From positions 124,001-188,000 of the forward strand of contig JAIUNJ010000001.1 in the NCBI GenBank assembly GCA_020161855.1: a stretch of DNA of 64,000 nucleotides. Direction: 5' to 3'. Under the pieces are notes generated by a model, which had not been told where the DNA came from, did not search any database, and worked only from the letters and a program-made list of their open reading frames with translations. The stretch is from Pseudomonadota bacterium (lineage in GTDB: Bacteria; Pseudomonadota; Alphaproteobacteria; Rhizobiales; Aestuariivirgaceae). The number at the start of each line of letters is the position of its first letter. Position 1 is the first letter of the stretch. Below are positions 29,672 through 38,661 of this stretch, piece after piece. The position numbers and the translations under genes were made by a program.

Positions 29672-30985
29672 CTACCAGCCGGCGAAATTTTTGACGGCGT
29701 CATCACTGACACGTCCCTGCTCGACGTCGCCGAGTGCCCGACCGAGGATCGCAACAGCCGTTTCGGCCTCGGCGGGCGTCAGAACGAGAGGTGGCGTCAT
29801 CTCGAGCACATTGGAATTTAGGCCGACATAGTAGAGCACCAGGCCGAGCTCATAGGCACGGAACACGGTCTTGGCCGCAATCATCTTTGATGGTGTCTTG
29901 CTCTTGCGATCCGATACAAGCTCCACGCCGATGGCGAGTCCCCTGCCCCTGACATCGCCGATGGATACATGGCGCTGCTGAAGTGCCTTCAGGCCATCCA
30001 ATAACACACGTCCGGTCGATGCGGCATTCTGTGCAAGCTCTTCCACCGCGATGGTGCGCAACACTGCATTCGCTGCAGCCACCGAAACCGGATTTCCATG
30101 CAGCGTCTGCATGGAAAATGCTGTTGCGTGGTCCATAATGGTGCGCGGCCCCACCAGAGCCGAGATGGGCAATCCACCACCCAGGCCCTTTCCGAGACAG
30201 ATGAGATCCGGCACGAAGCCCTCATGCTGGAAGCAATGCAGCAGCCCGGAGCGCCCCAAGCCCACTTTCACCTCGTCGGAGACAATCAGGATGCCGTGGC
30301 TGCGGCAGAGCTCGACCAACCGTTTCATAAAACCCGGCGGCGGCACGATGAGCCCGCCATCAGACTGGACCGGCTCTATAAAAAGGGCACCAACCTCCTG
30401 TGCTGGCAGCGTTGTTTCGAATTGCTGCTCAAGGCCCGCAATCACATCCGAGCCATCCTCGCCGCGATAAGGGTTCGGAAACGGAATCAATGTGAGACCT
30501 TCGGCGCGGGTGGCATGGGTCTGAATAGTATGCCCGGAGATGGCCATCGAACCTGCCGTGCCACCATGATAAGCGCCGCGGAAGGCAATCATGCGGTGCC
30601 GGCCCGTCGCGGCAGCGATGGCGCGAAAAGCCGTTTCATTTGCATCAGAACCGGAGTGGCCGAACCAGACCTTGTGGTCTGTCATCTCCGACAACGTGGC
30701 GAGGATCGCTTCGGCCAGATCGACAGCGCCGCGATGCGTGGCGGAGAGAATGCTGGCGCCAGCAGGATTGCGAACCGCAGCCGAGACCGCCTCCACGATG
30801 GCGGGATGACCGTAGCCCAGGCTTGCAGCGCCCCAGGCGGCAGACAGGTCAAGAAGCTTCTTGCCAGCCTCATCGATCACATAGGCGCCGTCACCCCCGG
30901 TCAGCGCAAGCGGAAAGAAGCGCAGTTTCTGAAGGCTTGAAATCGCCGCTGTGTCACGCGCGTAGATCGAATTCCCCCCAGCCAT
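29672..30985 (-). CDS. Class III pyridoxal-phosphate aminotransferase
   Basis: The 437-residue enzyme belongs to the ornithine/4-aminobutyrate aminotransferase class. GHSGSDANETAFR binds the cofactor phosphate, IVSDEVKVGLGRSG holds the ring-binding aspartate and CLGKGLGGGLPISA holds the Schiff-base lysine. It transfers an amino group from an omega-amino acid or amine to a keto acid. It overlaps the LivH-like gene by one base (TGATG at 30983-30987), so it is the last gene of the importer operon and probably acts on the imported compound. Confidence 0.9.
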   Translation of the reverse strand: MAGGNSIYARDTAAISSLQKLRFFPLALTGGDGAYVIDEAGKKLLDLSAAWGAASLGYGHPAIVEAVSAAVRNPAGASILSATHRGAVDLAEAILATLSEMTDHKVWFGHSGSDANETAFRAIAAATGRHRMIAFRGAYHGGTAGSMAISGHTIQTHATRAEGLTLIPFPNPYRGEDGSDVIAGLEQQFETTLPAQEVGALFIEPVQSDGGLIVPPPGFMKRLVELCRSHGILIVSDEVKVGLGRSGLLHCFQHEGFVPDLICLGKGLGGGLPISALVGPRTIMDHATAFSMQTLHGNPVSVAAANAVLRTIAVEELAQNAASTGRVLLDGLKALQQRHVSIGDVRGRGLAIGVELVSDRKSKTPSKMIAAKTVFRAYELGLVLYYVGLNSNVLEMTPPLVLTPAEAETAVAILGRALGDVEQGRVSDDAVKNFAGW

Positions 30986-31872
30986 CAGCTGCGCCTCGAA
31001 ACGGGTGCGGGGATCAGGCCATCAGGACGCCAGATCAGGATCAGAATGACGAAGCCGAGCACGAAGGCATCGCGGAAAGGCAGCGCTGCTTCGGGCAGGA
31101 AGGCCTGGAACAATACTTCCAATATGCCAAGAGCAAAGCCCCCGGCGACAGCACCACTCAAGGACCCAAGGCCGCCGATGACCGCAGCCACAAAAGCCTT
31201 GAGCACCGGCACGAAGCCCATCAGCGGATCAACGGAACCTCGCTGCGCGATCCACAGCACGGCGGCAACACCGGCGAGCACACCCGAAACGGCGAAGGCG
31301 ACGGCAATGACGCGATTTGCCTTGATCCCCATGAGACGGAGCACCTGAAAATCCTCGGCGGCGGCCCGCATCGCCTTGCCAAGCGTCGTTCGCCGCAGGA
31401 ACAGGGTGAGCGCCCAGAGCGAAAGCGCGGTCGTCACGATCGAGAGTAGCGGCACGATGCCGATGTGGAAAAATCCAAGGTCGATGGCCCCCGAGAGCTC
31501 GGCGGGCAGCGGCACTGCCTTGGATCGCGCAGAGATGCCGTTCTGGAAAAGAACGCGCAGGATGGCTGAGACGGCAAAGCTGGTGAGCAGCAATCCCGTC
31601 ATGTCGGCCTTGCGCATGGGCCGGAAGGCGAAGCGCTCAGTGAGCAGGGCAGCGGCACAGGCAAAGATGACCGCGGCTGCAAGCGCAAAGGGGAAAGGCA
31701 GCGATACAGCAATGGCGAAGAACATGCCGTAGCCGGCAACGGTCATCAGTTCGCCATGGGCAAAATTGATGAGCGAGACGATGGAGAAGACGACAGCAAG
31801 TCCGAGCGCAAGAAGCGCGTAGATGCCACCCAGGCTGATGGCGTTGATGATTTGCTGCAGAAAGATGTCCAT
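30985..31872 (-). CDS. Branched-chain-amino-acid-type ABC permease (LivH-like)
   Basis: The 295-residue permease begins MDIFLQQIINAISLGGIYALLALGLA, the usual LivH start, and has about eight hydrophobic segments. The conserved AVIGGLGSLSGAVAGG stretch is present at about 235-250. It lies five bases after the LivF-like gene. It forms the channel with the permease half of the fused protein at 33797-35590. Confidence 0.9.
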   Translation of the reverse strand: MDIFLQQIINAISLGGIYALLALGLAVVFSIVSLINFAHGELMTVAGYGMFFAIAVSLPFPFALAAAVIFACAAALLTERFAFRPMRKADMTGLLLTSFAVSAILRVLFQNGISARSKAVPLPAELSGAIDLGFFHIGIVPLLSIVTTALSLWALTLFLRRTTLGKAMRAAAEDFQVLRLMGIKANRVIAVAFAVSGVLAGVAAVLWIAQRGSVDPLMGFVPVLKAFVAAVIGGLGSLSGAVAGGFALGILEVLFQAFLPEAALPFRDAFVLGFVILILIWRPDGLIPAPVSRRS

Positions 31873-31876
31873 CGCC

Positions 31877-32578
31877 CTACTCCGACAGATAGGCCTGTTT
31901 CACAAGATCACTTCGCACCAGTTCTGGCCCTGTGCCCTGCAGGACCACCTGTCCGCTCTGCAACACAAAGCCATGGTCCGAGACTTCAAGCGCCCGTTCG
32001 GCGTTCTGCTCAACGAGCAGAATGGTGAGACCCTTGCTTCTGAGATCGGTGATGAGATCGAAGACCTTGTCGACAATGAGTGGTGCAAGGCCAAGCGATG
32101 GTTCATCGAGCAACAGCAACCGGGGGGCCGCCATGAGAGAGCGGGCGATGGCCAGCATCTGCTGTTCACCGCCCGACAGCAGACCGGCCTTCTGGTGATA
32201 GCGTTCACGCAGGATGGGAAAGCGCTCCAGTTCGGCCTCAATGCGGCCCTTCAACACCTCACCCGCGGCATGGGCCGCCCCACCGAGATGCAAGTTCTCA
32301 GCGACCGTCAGCGACGGGAAGACGCGGCGTCCCTCCGGCGTCAGGGAAATGCCGCGCCTCACGATGTCTTCCGCAGGTTGCCCGGAAAGCAGCTCACCCT
32401 CAAACGTCACCTTGCCCGTCGCAGGAACCAGACCGGCAATGGCATTCAAGGTCGAGCTTTTGCCTGCGCCATTGGCGCCAAGCAGCACAACGATGGACCC
32501 CCTGGGCACGGAGAGGCTGATGCCCTTGACGGCTTCAACCTCTCCATATTTCACTTTCAGTCCTGAGACCTCAAGCAT
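31877..32578 (-). CDS. Branched-chain-amino-acid-type ABC ATPase (LivF-like)
   Basis: The 233-residue ATPase has Walker A GANGAGKSSTLNAIAGL, signature LLSGGEQQMLAIARSLM and Walker B LLLLDEPSLGLAPL. The short length and the GEQQML signature are typical of LivF. It works with the LivG-like half of the fusion protein as a heterodimer. It follows the binding-protein gene by 35 bases. Confidence 0.9.
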   Translation of the reverse strand: MLEVSGLKVKYGEVEAVKGISLSVPRGSIVVLLGANGAGKSSTLNAIAGLVPATGKVTFEGELLSGQPAEDIVRRGISLTPEGRRVFPSLTVAENLHLGGAAHAAGEVLKGRIEAELERFPILRERYHQKAGLLSGGEQQMLAIARSLMAAPRLLLLDEPSLGLAPLIVDKVFDLITDLRSKGLTILLVEQNAERALEVSDHGFVLQSGQVVLQGTGPELVRSDLVKQAYLSE

Positions 32579-32613
32579 CCCGCGTCCTTCGTCTGCCCTG
32601 ACGGCTCTGTCGA

Positions 32614-33771
32614 TCAGGGCTTCGGCACGTCGGCTGGCGCAGGCGTTGCGGTCAGCAGCAGCTTGCGTGCACCACCCTCGATCTCGACCAAGGTGATGTC
32701 GCGGCTCGGCATGCGGTTGGTGCCTGCATAAGTCACCTTGCCGGTCAGGACCTCGACATCCTTGAGATTGGCAAGGGCATCACGCAGGGCGGGGCCGTCA
32801 ACCGATCCGGCAGCCTTGACAGCAGCGTCGAGAATGTATGGGATCTCGTAGCCCGTCGCGACATAGACAGTCTCAGGTGCGGCACCGGTCGCCGCCTTGA
32901 ACTTCTCATAGAAGGCCGCAAGCTTCGAGCCTTCAACCGGGAAGCCTGCAGTGGTGTGAACAATGCCATCGGCAATGGCGCCAAGGCCTGTCGTTGTCGG
33001 GCTATCGATGCCGTCGGAACCAAGCACTGGCGCCGTGATGCCTGCACCGCGCAGCTGCTTCAGGAAGGCCGGGAAATCCGGCTCATAGGCAGCCGTCATG
33101 ATCACGTCAGGCTGTGGGCTCAGGGCCTTGATCTTGGTCACCTCTGCCGCAAAGTCCTGCTGGCCCATCGTGTAGGTGCCCTCGCCTTGAACGGTGCCGC
33201 CCTTCTTGGTGAAGACCTCGCTAAAGTACTCAGGCAAACGCAGTGTATAGGCACTGTCGGGAGACTTCAGGATATAGGCGTTCTTGTAGCCCTTGCCGAT
33301 TGCATATTCGGCAAGAAGTGTCGCCTGTCCGTTGTCGGCCGGATAGGTGCCGAACATGTAGTCACCCACGGCATCCGGAATGGTCGGCGTGGTGCCACAG
33401 AAGGTCAGCGTCGGGATTTGGGCCGGCTGGCTGATCTGACCCGCGGCAATGGAAGGATCCGCATCGCATGGCGTGATCATGATCTTCACACCCGCCGCGA
33501 CAAGCTCCTGCGCGGCCTGCACGGTTGCTGCTGTATCGGTGCGCGTATCCTTGACGTCGAGCGTGACCTTGTACTTGCCTCCGAGACCGCCATTGGCGTT
33601 GATCTCGTCAATGGCCATCTTGAAGCCGGCAAGCGAGGGCTGATCGGCAAAGGCCAGGCCGCCGGTCTGGGCGGTGGCAAGGCCGATGGTGATATCTTCA
33701 GCCATGGCGCTCGACGAAAAGGCCGTGAATGCCATCACACCGGCCAAAGCTGCGATACGGAAAGACTTCAT
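32614..33771 (-). CDS. Periplasmic amino-acid/amide-binding protein (LivK-like)
   Basis: With the start at 33771, after a strong GGAGGT site, it has 385 residues. A signal peptide ends at about SSSAMA. The mature protein is a type I periplasmic-binding fold: ITIGLATAQTGGLAFADQP, MAIDEINANGGLGGKYKV and later DVIMTAAYEPDFPAFLKQLR. Family members bind branched amino acids, amides, urea or aromatic acids. The ligand here is unknown, but linked enzymes suggest an amine or amino acid. Confidence 0.88.
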   Translation of the reverse strand: MKSFRIAALAGVMAFTAFSSSAMAEDITIGLATAQTGGLAFADQPSLAGFKMAIDEINANGGLGGKYKVTLDVKDTRTDTAATVQAAQELVAAGVKIMITPCDADPSIAAGQISQPAQIPTLTFCGTTPTIPDAVGDYMFGTYPADNGQATLLAEYAIGKGYKNAYILKSPDSAYTLRLPEYFSEVFTKKGGTVQGEGTYTMGQQDFAAEVTKIKALSPQPDVIMTAAYEPDFPAFLKQLRGAGITAPVLGSDGIDSPTTTGLGAIADGIVHTTAGFPVEGSKLAAFYEKFKAATGAAPETVYVATGYEIPYILDAAVKAAGSVDGPALRDALANLKDVEVLTGKVTYAGTNRMPSRDITLVEIEGGARKLLLTATPAPADVPKP

Positions 33772-33796
33772 TTTCGTTACCTCCATGTTTGTGATT

Positions 33797-35590
33797 TCAA
33801 TGTTGTGTCCGCTTGCTACCGATGTAGGCCTCGATCACCTTGGGATTGTCGCGGATTTCCCGCGGCGTTCCTTCGGCAATCTTCTGGCCTTTGTTCAGCA
33901 CCACCATGCGATCGGACAGACGCATGATGAGCCGCATGTCATGCTCCACGACGAGGAGCCCAATTTCGTGTTCGTTGCGCAACTTCTCGAGCGTGCGGAT
34001 CAGTTCATCTGTTTCGGCGGGGTTCATGCCCGCCGCCGGCTCATCGAGAAGCAGAAAGCGCGGCTCAAGCGCCAGGGCGCGGGCAATTTCCAGCCGGCGC
34101 CGGTCACCATAGGCAAATGACCCGGCAAAATCACCGGCGCGCGCGGCAAGGCCGAGCTGCTCGAGCCAGATCATGCCGAGGCTTCGCGCCACGGCTGCTG
34201 AATGCCCCTTGGCAAGTGCTGCCACGGCGACATTCTCCAATGCCGTCATGCGATCAAAGAGCCTGATGTTCTGGAAGGTGCGACCGAGACCCGCGACAGC
34301 CACCTGATCGGGCCTCTCGCCTGTCATGTCGCGACCATCGATCAGGATGGCACCGGCGCTCGGCTTTGCCTGGCCGCAGATGATGTTGATGAGGGTCGTC
34401 TTGCCTGCGCCATTGGGGCCGATCAGGCCGGTCACCTGTCCGGCGGGAACGGAGAAGCTGATGTCATCGAGCGCAACCAGGCCACCGAAGCGCATGGTCA
34501 CCGATTTGACCTCGAGCGCCGCCGCGGAAGATGAAGGAGCAGTCGCGGCAGGCACGGCAGCCAGACTCTGCTGCGGCCAGCCGGGACCTATCTCAATCAG
34601 ACCGACAAGCCCGAGGGGCCGCCGCCAGATGGTGAGCAGCAACGCCAGTCCCATGCCAAGCTGCGGCAAGCCAAAAATGCCGGGGACCGTGAAGGCGCCA
34701 AGATCAATCCCGGTCTCAGCCTGCCTCAGAATCTGGACGATGCCCGCCAGCAATATGGTGCCCGCAACAGCACCGGTGACCGTCAGCATGCCACCGACAA
34801 TGAGCATCGACACCAGTGTGAAGGTCAGGTCGAAATAGAAGTCCTTGGGCGAGAAGGCACCAAGGAATCCGCCGTAGAGAGCGCCAACGATCACGGCCAG
34901 CATGATACTGACTGCCCACCCGGCATGGCGCGCCTCGCGCACGTTGACCCCTGTTGCCGCTGCAGCGACTTCGTTTTCACGTGCTGCCCGCAACCGGAGC
35001 CCAAGCGGCGTCTCGCGCAGAATTCTTGCCACCAGAATGAAGACAGCGGCGGCGGCAAAGGCGACATAAACCGTCGTCAGCCGGGGTACGCCATAGAATG
35101 TCTGGCTGCCGCGGGTGAAATCACGGGCACCGATGAGTACGACATGAATAATGATGAGGAAGGCCAGCGTGCCAATGGCAGCCGAGCCTGTCGACAGGCG
35201 TGAGAGCGGAATGCCGGTCAGATAGCCGACCGCAAGCCCCACGATGGCGACAACGACAAGCACAAATGGCAGCGACAGCTCGTGACCCTGAAGCCACTGC
35301 GGAAGATGCGGCAATGCCGTGGCCTGAACTCCCTTCGACATGGTGAGCACACCGGCAACATAGGCGCCGATGCCGAGGAAGGCGGAATGACCGAAGGAGA
35401 CAATGCCGGAATTGCCGCTGAAGGTCGCCAGTGAAAGAACGGCAGCTATCTGCAGCAGTGCCAAGGTTGCGATATTGATCCCGGTGTTGCCGAAAGCCAG
35501 GGAGATGATGAGCGCGAGTGCTCCCACCGCTGCAATCAGCAGTGCCGCGCTGGTCCATGCACGTGCAGGAACTACAGTCCAAAGGGACAT
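33797..35590 (-). CDS. Fused LivM-like permease and LivG-like ATPase
   Basis: One frame of 597 residues (start ATG 35590; a TTG at 35611 is possible) joins two importer parts. Residues 1 to about 345 are a LivM-type permease with about ten hydrophobic segments, including SFGHSAFLGIGAYVAG. After a short Ala/Ser-rich linker, residues about 360-597 form a LivG ATPase with Walker A LIGPNGAGKTTLINII, signature FAYGDRRRLEIARAL and Walker B FLLLDEPAAGMNP. The fusion fixes permease:ATPase stoichiometry. It is the first gene of the importer operon and faces the RpiR gene. Confidence 0.9.
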   Translation of the reverse strand: MSLWTVVPARAWTSAALLIAAVGALALIISLAFGNTGINIATLALLQIAAVLSLATFSGNSGIVSFGHSAFLGIGAYVAGVLTMSKGVQATALPHLPQWLQGHELSLPFVLVVVAIVGLAVGYLTGIPLSRLSTGSAAIGTLAFLIIIHVVLIGARDFTRGSQTFYGVPRLTTVYVAFAAAAVFILVARILRETPLGLRLRAARENEVAAAATGVNVREARHAGWAVSIMLAVIVGALYGGFLGAFSPKDFYFDLTFTLVSMLIVGGMLTVTGAVAGTILLAGIVQILRQAETGIDLGAFTVPGIFGLPQLGMGLALLLTIWRRPLGLVGLIEIGPGWPQQSLAAVPAATAPSSSAAALEVKSVTMRFGGLVALDDISFSVPAGQVTGLIGPNGAGKTTLINIICGQAKPSAGAILIDGRDMTGERPDQVAVAGLGRTFQNIRLFDRMTALENVAVAALAKGHSAAVARSLGMIWLEQLGLAARAGDFAGSFAYGDRRRLEIARALALEPRFLLLDEPAAGMNPAETDELIRTLEKLRNEHEIGLLVVEHDMRLIMRLSDRMVVLNKGQKIAEGTPREIRDNPKVIEAYIGSKRTQH

Positions 35591-35647
35591 CGCATTTACC
35601 CGGGCTGTCAAGCTTTCAGCCTAACATGGAGATTGGAGGACCTGTCA

Positions 35648-35685
35648 AACATTTGTTTCAGTTTGCGCGATGAGAAACAAATGTT
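35648..35685. promoter_or_regulatory. Perfect 12-bp inverted repeat between liv operon and rpiR
   Basis: AACATTTGTTTC (35648-35659) and its exact complement GAAACAAATGTT (35674-35685) are separated by 14 bases, with centres 26 bases apart. The element lies in the short divergent gap and probably binds the RpiR regulator as a tetramer or dimer pair. It ends three bases before the first possible rpiR start, which argues for the later start at 35725. Confidence 0.7.
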
Positions 35686-35724
35686 GTAATGAAATCGATA
35701 TCACCATCCGAGCCCGGTCACGCG

Positions 35725-36672
35725 ATGCCACGCAAGAAGGCAAGTTCCAAGATCAGCGCGCAGGCAAAACGGCCCGCACCAAGCGTGCGCGACCGGCTGA
35801 TGGAGCCGGGGCGCAAGTTTTCCAATTCGGAACTGATGGTAGTTCGTGTGCTGCTGGCGAATTATCCGGCAGCGGGGCTTACGACAGTCTCAAAATTGGC
35901 CAAGCAGGCGCAGGTCAGCGATCCAACTGCCTTGCGGGTTGCACAAAGATTGGGCTTTGACGGTTTCGCCGGAATGCAGGAAGCCCTTCTCGGCGAAGTC
36001 GAGACGCACATGCGCTCACCGCTGACGCTCTCCGACGCCAAACCCTCCCGCCAGCCCAATGTCTATCAGGCCTTTTTTGCGGCGACACTCGCACAATGCG
36101 AGGCCGTAGCCCGCGAGACGGCGACTGCTGACTATGAGCGCGCGGTGGCTCTGCTGACTGATCCCCGCATGCAGATTCTCTGTCTTGGCGGGCGCTTCAG
36201 CCGCTTTGTCGCAGGCATCCTGCAGCGCTGCCTTTTTCACATGCGGGAGGGTGTTGCATTACTCGACGCCAATGCCGCGGACCAGGTTGACGAGCTTGCA
36301 GGCATCGGCAAACGCCATGTGCTCGCGGTCTTTGACTATCGCCGCTATCAGGCGGACGTCATCCGCTTCGCCGAACAGGCCAAGGGGCGTGGCGCACGGA
36401 TCGTGCTGTTCACCGACAGCTGGAAGTCGCCGGTTTCCGTCTTCGCAGACACCACCATCACGGCGCCGGTCGCCACGGCCTCTCCCTTTGATACGCTGGT
36501 GCCGCCGCTTCTCCAGGTGGAAGCTGTTGCGGCCGCCGTAGCCAAGAGACTGGGTGCAGACTGGCGCAGCCGCGCGGCCCTTCTTGAAGAGGTGCGCGTC
36601 GAAAACCACGTGACCCTCGACAATTTCACAACCTCACCCAGAAACGGAAAACACCGGCGGAAGCCGGCTTGA
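35725..36672 (+). CDS. RpiR/MurR-family transcriptional regulator
   Basis: The regulator has an N-terminal helix-turn-helix (TTVSKLAKQAQVSDPTALRVAQRLGFDGFAGMQ, about residues 45-80). The SIS sugar-phosphate-binding domain covers about 125-250 (LGGRFSRFVAGILQRC, FDYRRYQADVI). I use the ATG at 35725 (315 residues, MPRKKASSK). An ATG at 35689 adds 12 residues but abuts the inverted repeat, and neither has a clear ribosome site. SIS-type RpiR proteins usually sense phosphosugars, but here the targets are amine-type genes. It probably controls both divergent operons. Confidence 0.85.
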   Translation: MPRKKASSKISAQAKRPAPSVRDRLMEPGRKFSNSELMVVRVLLANYPAAGLTTVSKLAKQAQVSDPTALRVAQRLGFDGFAGMQEALLGEVETHMRSPLTLSDAKPSRQPNVYQAFFAATLAQCEAVARETATADYERAVALLTDPRMQILCLGGRFSRFVAGILQRCLFHMREGVALLDANAADQVDELAGIGKRHVLAVFDYRRYQADVIRFAEQAKGRGARIVLFTDSWKSPVSVFADTTITAPVATASPFDTLVPPLLQVEAVAAAVAKRLGADWRSRAALLEEVRVENHVTLDNFTTSPRNGKHRRKPA

Positions 36673-36685
36673 AGGACAGCAGCAG

Positions 36686-37333
36686 ATGAGCACGACAGAC
36701 AGACGCGAAGCACATTACACACCCGGCGAAACCGCCGTGCTCTTTGTCGACATGCAGAAAATGTTCTGCCTTCCCGGCCTCGATCCGGCGCATCCGGAGA
36801 TGAACGCCGAACACTACTATTTCAGGAGGCTCAGGGACACTGTCATCCCCAACCAGGTCCGTATTCTGGAAGCAGCGCGAGCCAAGGGTGTTCAGGTGAT
36901 GCACACAATCATCGAAGCCCTGACCGAAGATTGCCGCGATGCCTCGCTTGACCACAAGCTCTCTGACCTGCTCGTTCCCAAAGGGCACCCTCTCGCGCCA
37001 CCGATCGATGAGCTTGCTCCTATCCGCAACGAGATCGTTCTCCCCAAGACATCGTCGGGTGTCTTCAACTCGACCAACATCGACTATGTGCTGCGCAATC
37101 TCGGCATCCGCTATCTGATCGTCGCCGGCGTCGTCACCGACCAATGTGTGGACATGGCCGTGCGCGACGCCGCGGATCGTGGCTATCTCGTCACGGTGCC
37201 AAATGATGCCTCGGCGACCTATACACAGGAGCGCCACGACAATGCCTTGCGGGCCTACAAGGGCTATTGCTGGATTACAGACACCGACACGGTGGTCGCG
37301 CGCATCAATGCAATGGCGAAGGCGGCAGCATGA
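36686..37333 (+). CDS. Isochorismatase-family cysteine hydrolase
   Basis: The 215-residue protein has the D-K-C triad of amidohydrolases in this family: D22 in LFVDMQKMF, K121 in VLPKTSSGVF and C154 in GVVTDQCVDMAVRDA with the cis-peptide. Such enzymes cleave nicotinamide, N-carbamoyl compounds, biuret, ureidoacrylate or similar amides. It starts after an AAGGA site 14 bases behind rpiR and overlaps the glutamine-synthetase-like gene by four bases. A role in cleaving an amide or carbamoyl group of the imported compound is likely. Confidence 0.87.
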   Translation: MSTTDRREAHYTPGETAVLFVDMQKMFCLPGLDPAHPEMNAEHYYFRRLRDTVIPNQVRILEAARAKGVQVMHTIIEALTEDCRDASLDHKLSDLLVPKGHPLAPPIDELAPIRNEIVLPKTSSGVFNSTNIDYVLRNLGIRYLIVAGVVTDQCVDMAVRDAADRGYLVTVPNDASATYTQERHDNALRAYKGYCWITDTDTVVARINAMAKAAA

Positions 37334-38661
37334 CCGGAAAGACTCCCAAGCACGAGGCGCTCGTCACCTTTCTCACGACGGACTACGCCGGAATCACGCG
37401 CGGACGATCGATTGCGGCGGCGGCCTACAAGCCGAACCAGAAGAAGTCTCTGGGCTGGGTTCCGGCCAACATGTCGCTGACGCCTTTCGACCTGATCGCC
37501 GATCCCAATCCCTGGGGATCGGCCGGTGATCTTCGGCTTTTGCCGGACGACAAGGCCCGGTTCAGATTTGCAATCGATGGCTCGCCAAGTGCGATGGATG
37601 TGGTCATGAGCGATATCGTCGAGCTTGATGGCGCGCCGTGGATCTGCTGCCCGCGAAGTTTTTTGAAACAGGCGCTCGGCGATCTTGAGCGTGAGGCCGG
37701 TGTCAGCCTCATCAGTGCCTTCGAGCATGAGTTCCAGATCCTTGATGCGGGCTGGCCCGCCGCTCCGGCTTTTTCGCTTCAGGCCTTGCGGCGCGCCGAT
37801 CCCTTTGGCCCGGCGCTCATGGCCGCCCTTCGTGCAGCTGGTGTCGAGCCTCAAGTATTCATTGCCGAATATGGCAAGGATCAGTTCGAGATCACCATGG
37901 CACCCTGCGATGCCCTGGCGGCGGCCGACCGTGCCGTGCTGCTGCGCGAGACAGTGCGGGAGCTTTCGCGCAATCGCGGCTGGCACAGCAGTTTTGCACC
38001 AAAGACTGCCGTCGATGGCGTCGGCAATGGCGTTCATGTTCATTTTTCCTTCAACGACGCGAAGGGGAAGCCCGTTACCTATGATGCCTCGAAGCCGGGC
38101 GGCGTGTCGCAACTCGCAGGCAGTTTCGTAGCCGGCATTCTGCGTCATCTTCCGGCGCTGGTTGCTTTCACGGCACCGAGCCCGATCTCCTATCTGCGGC
38201 TCCAGCCACATCATTGGAGTTCAAGCTATACTTGGTTTGGTGACCAGGACCGGGAATCCAGCCTGCGCATCTGCCCGGTCAACAGGATCGGCAAGAGCGA
38301 TCCGGCAAAGGCTTTCAACATCGAGTATCGCCCTGCCGACGCGACTGCCTGCCCGCACCTGGCGCTGGCGGTTGTCGTCAGGGCCGGACTTGAAGGCATC
38401 CGGCAAAAGCTCGCCGCACCACCATTGTTCTCCGGCGATCCCACCTCGCTTGTCGATGCAGAACGCCAGGCGCTTGGCCTGCACCGGCTGCCACAGTCTC
38501 TGTCACAGGCGCTCGACACATTGCTGGCAGACAAAACGGTGTGTGACTGGTTCGCCCCCAGGGCGCTGGAAACCTATGTCGGCATGAAACGCATGGAACT
38601 GAAGCTTGCCGGAGAGGCGCTCGATGACGCCCAATGCCGCCGCTATGCGGAGATTTACTGA
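37330..38661 (+). CDS. Glutamine-synthetase-family ligase (gamma-glutamylamide synthetase-like)
   Basis: The protein starts at 37330 (443 residues), overlapping the hydrolase stop. Catalytic and metal residues of the GS fold are present: E132 and E134 in FEHEF, E180 and E187 in IAEYGKDQFEI, and H236/H238 in GVHVHFS. The usual ANPYL segment reads ACPHL, and the N-terminal beta-grasp part is short. It is too divergent to be the housekeeping GlnA and fits enzymes that join glutamate to an amine (PuuA, GlnT, isopropylamide types). The neighbours suggest amine catabolism. Confidence 0.85.
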   Translation: MTGKTPKHEALVTFLTTDYAGITRGRSIAAAAYKPNQKKSLGWVPANMSLTPFDLIADPNPWGSAGDLRLLPDDKARFRFAIDGSPSAMDVVMSDIVELDGAPWICCPRSFLKQALGDLEREAGVSLISAFEHEFQILDAGWPAAPAFSLQALRRADPFGPALMAALRAAGVEPQVFIAEYGKDQFEITMAPCDALAAADRAVLLRETVRELSRNRGWHSSFAPKTAVDGVGNGVHVHFSFNDAKGKPVTYDASKPGGVSQLAGSFVAGILRHLPALVAFTAPSPISYLRLQPHHWSSSYTWFGDQDRESSLRICPVNRIGKSDPAKAFNIEYRPADATACPHLALAVVVRAGLEGIRQKLAAPPLFSGDPTSLVDAERQALGLHRLPQSLSQALDTLLADKTVCDWFAPRALETYVGMKRMELKLAGEALDDAQCRRYAEIY

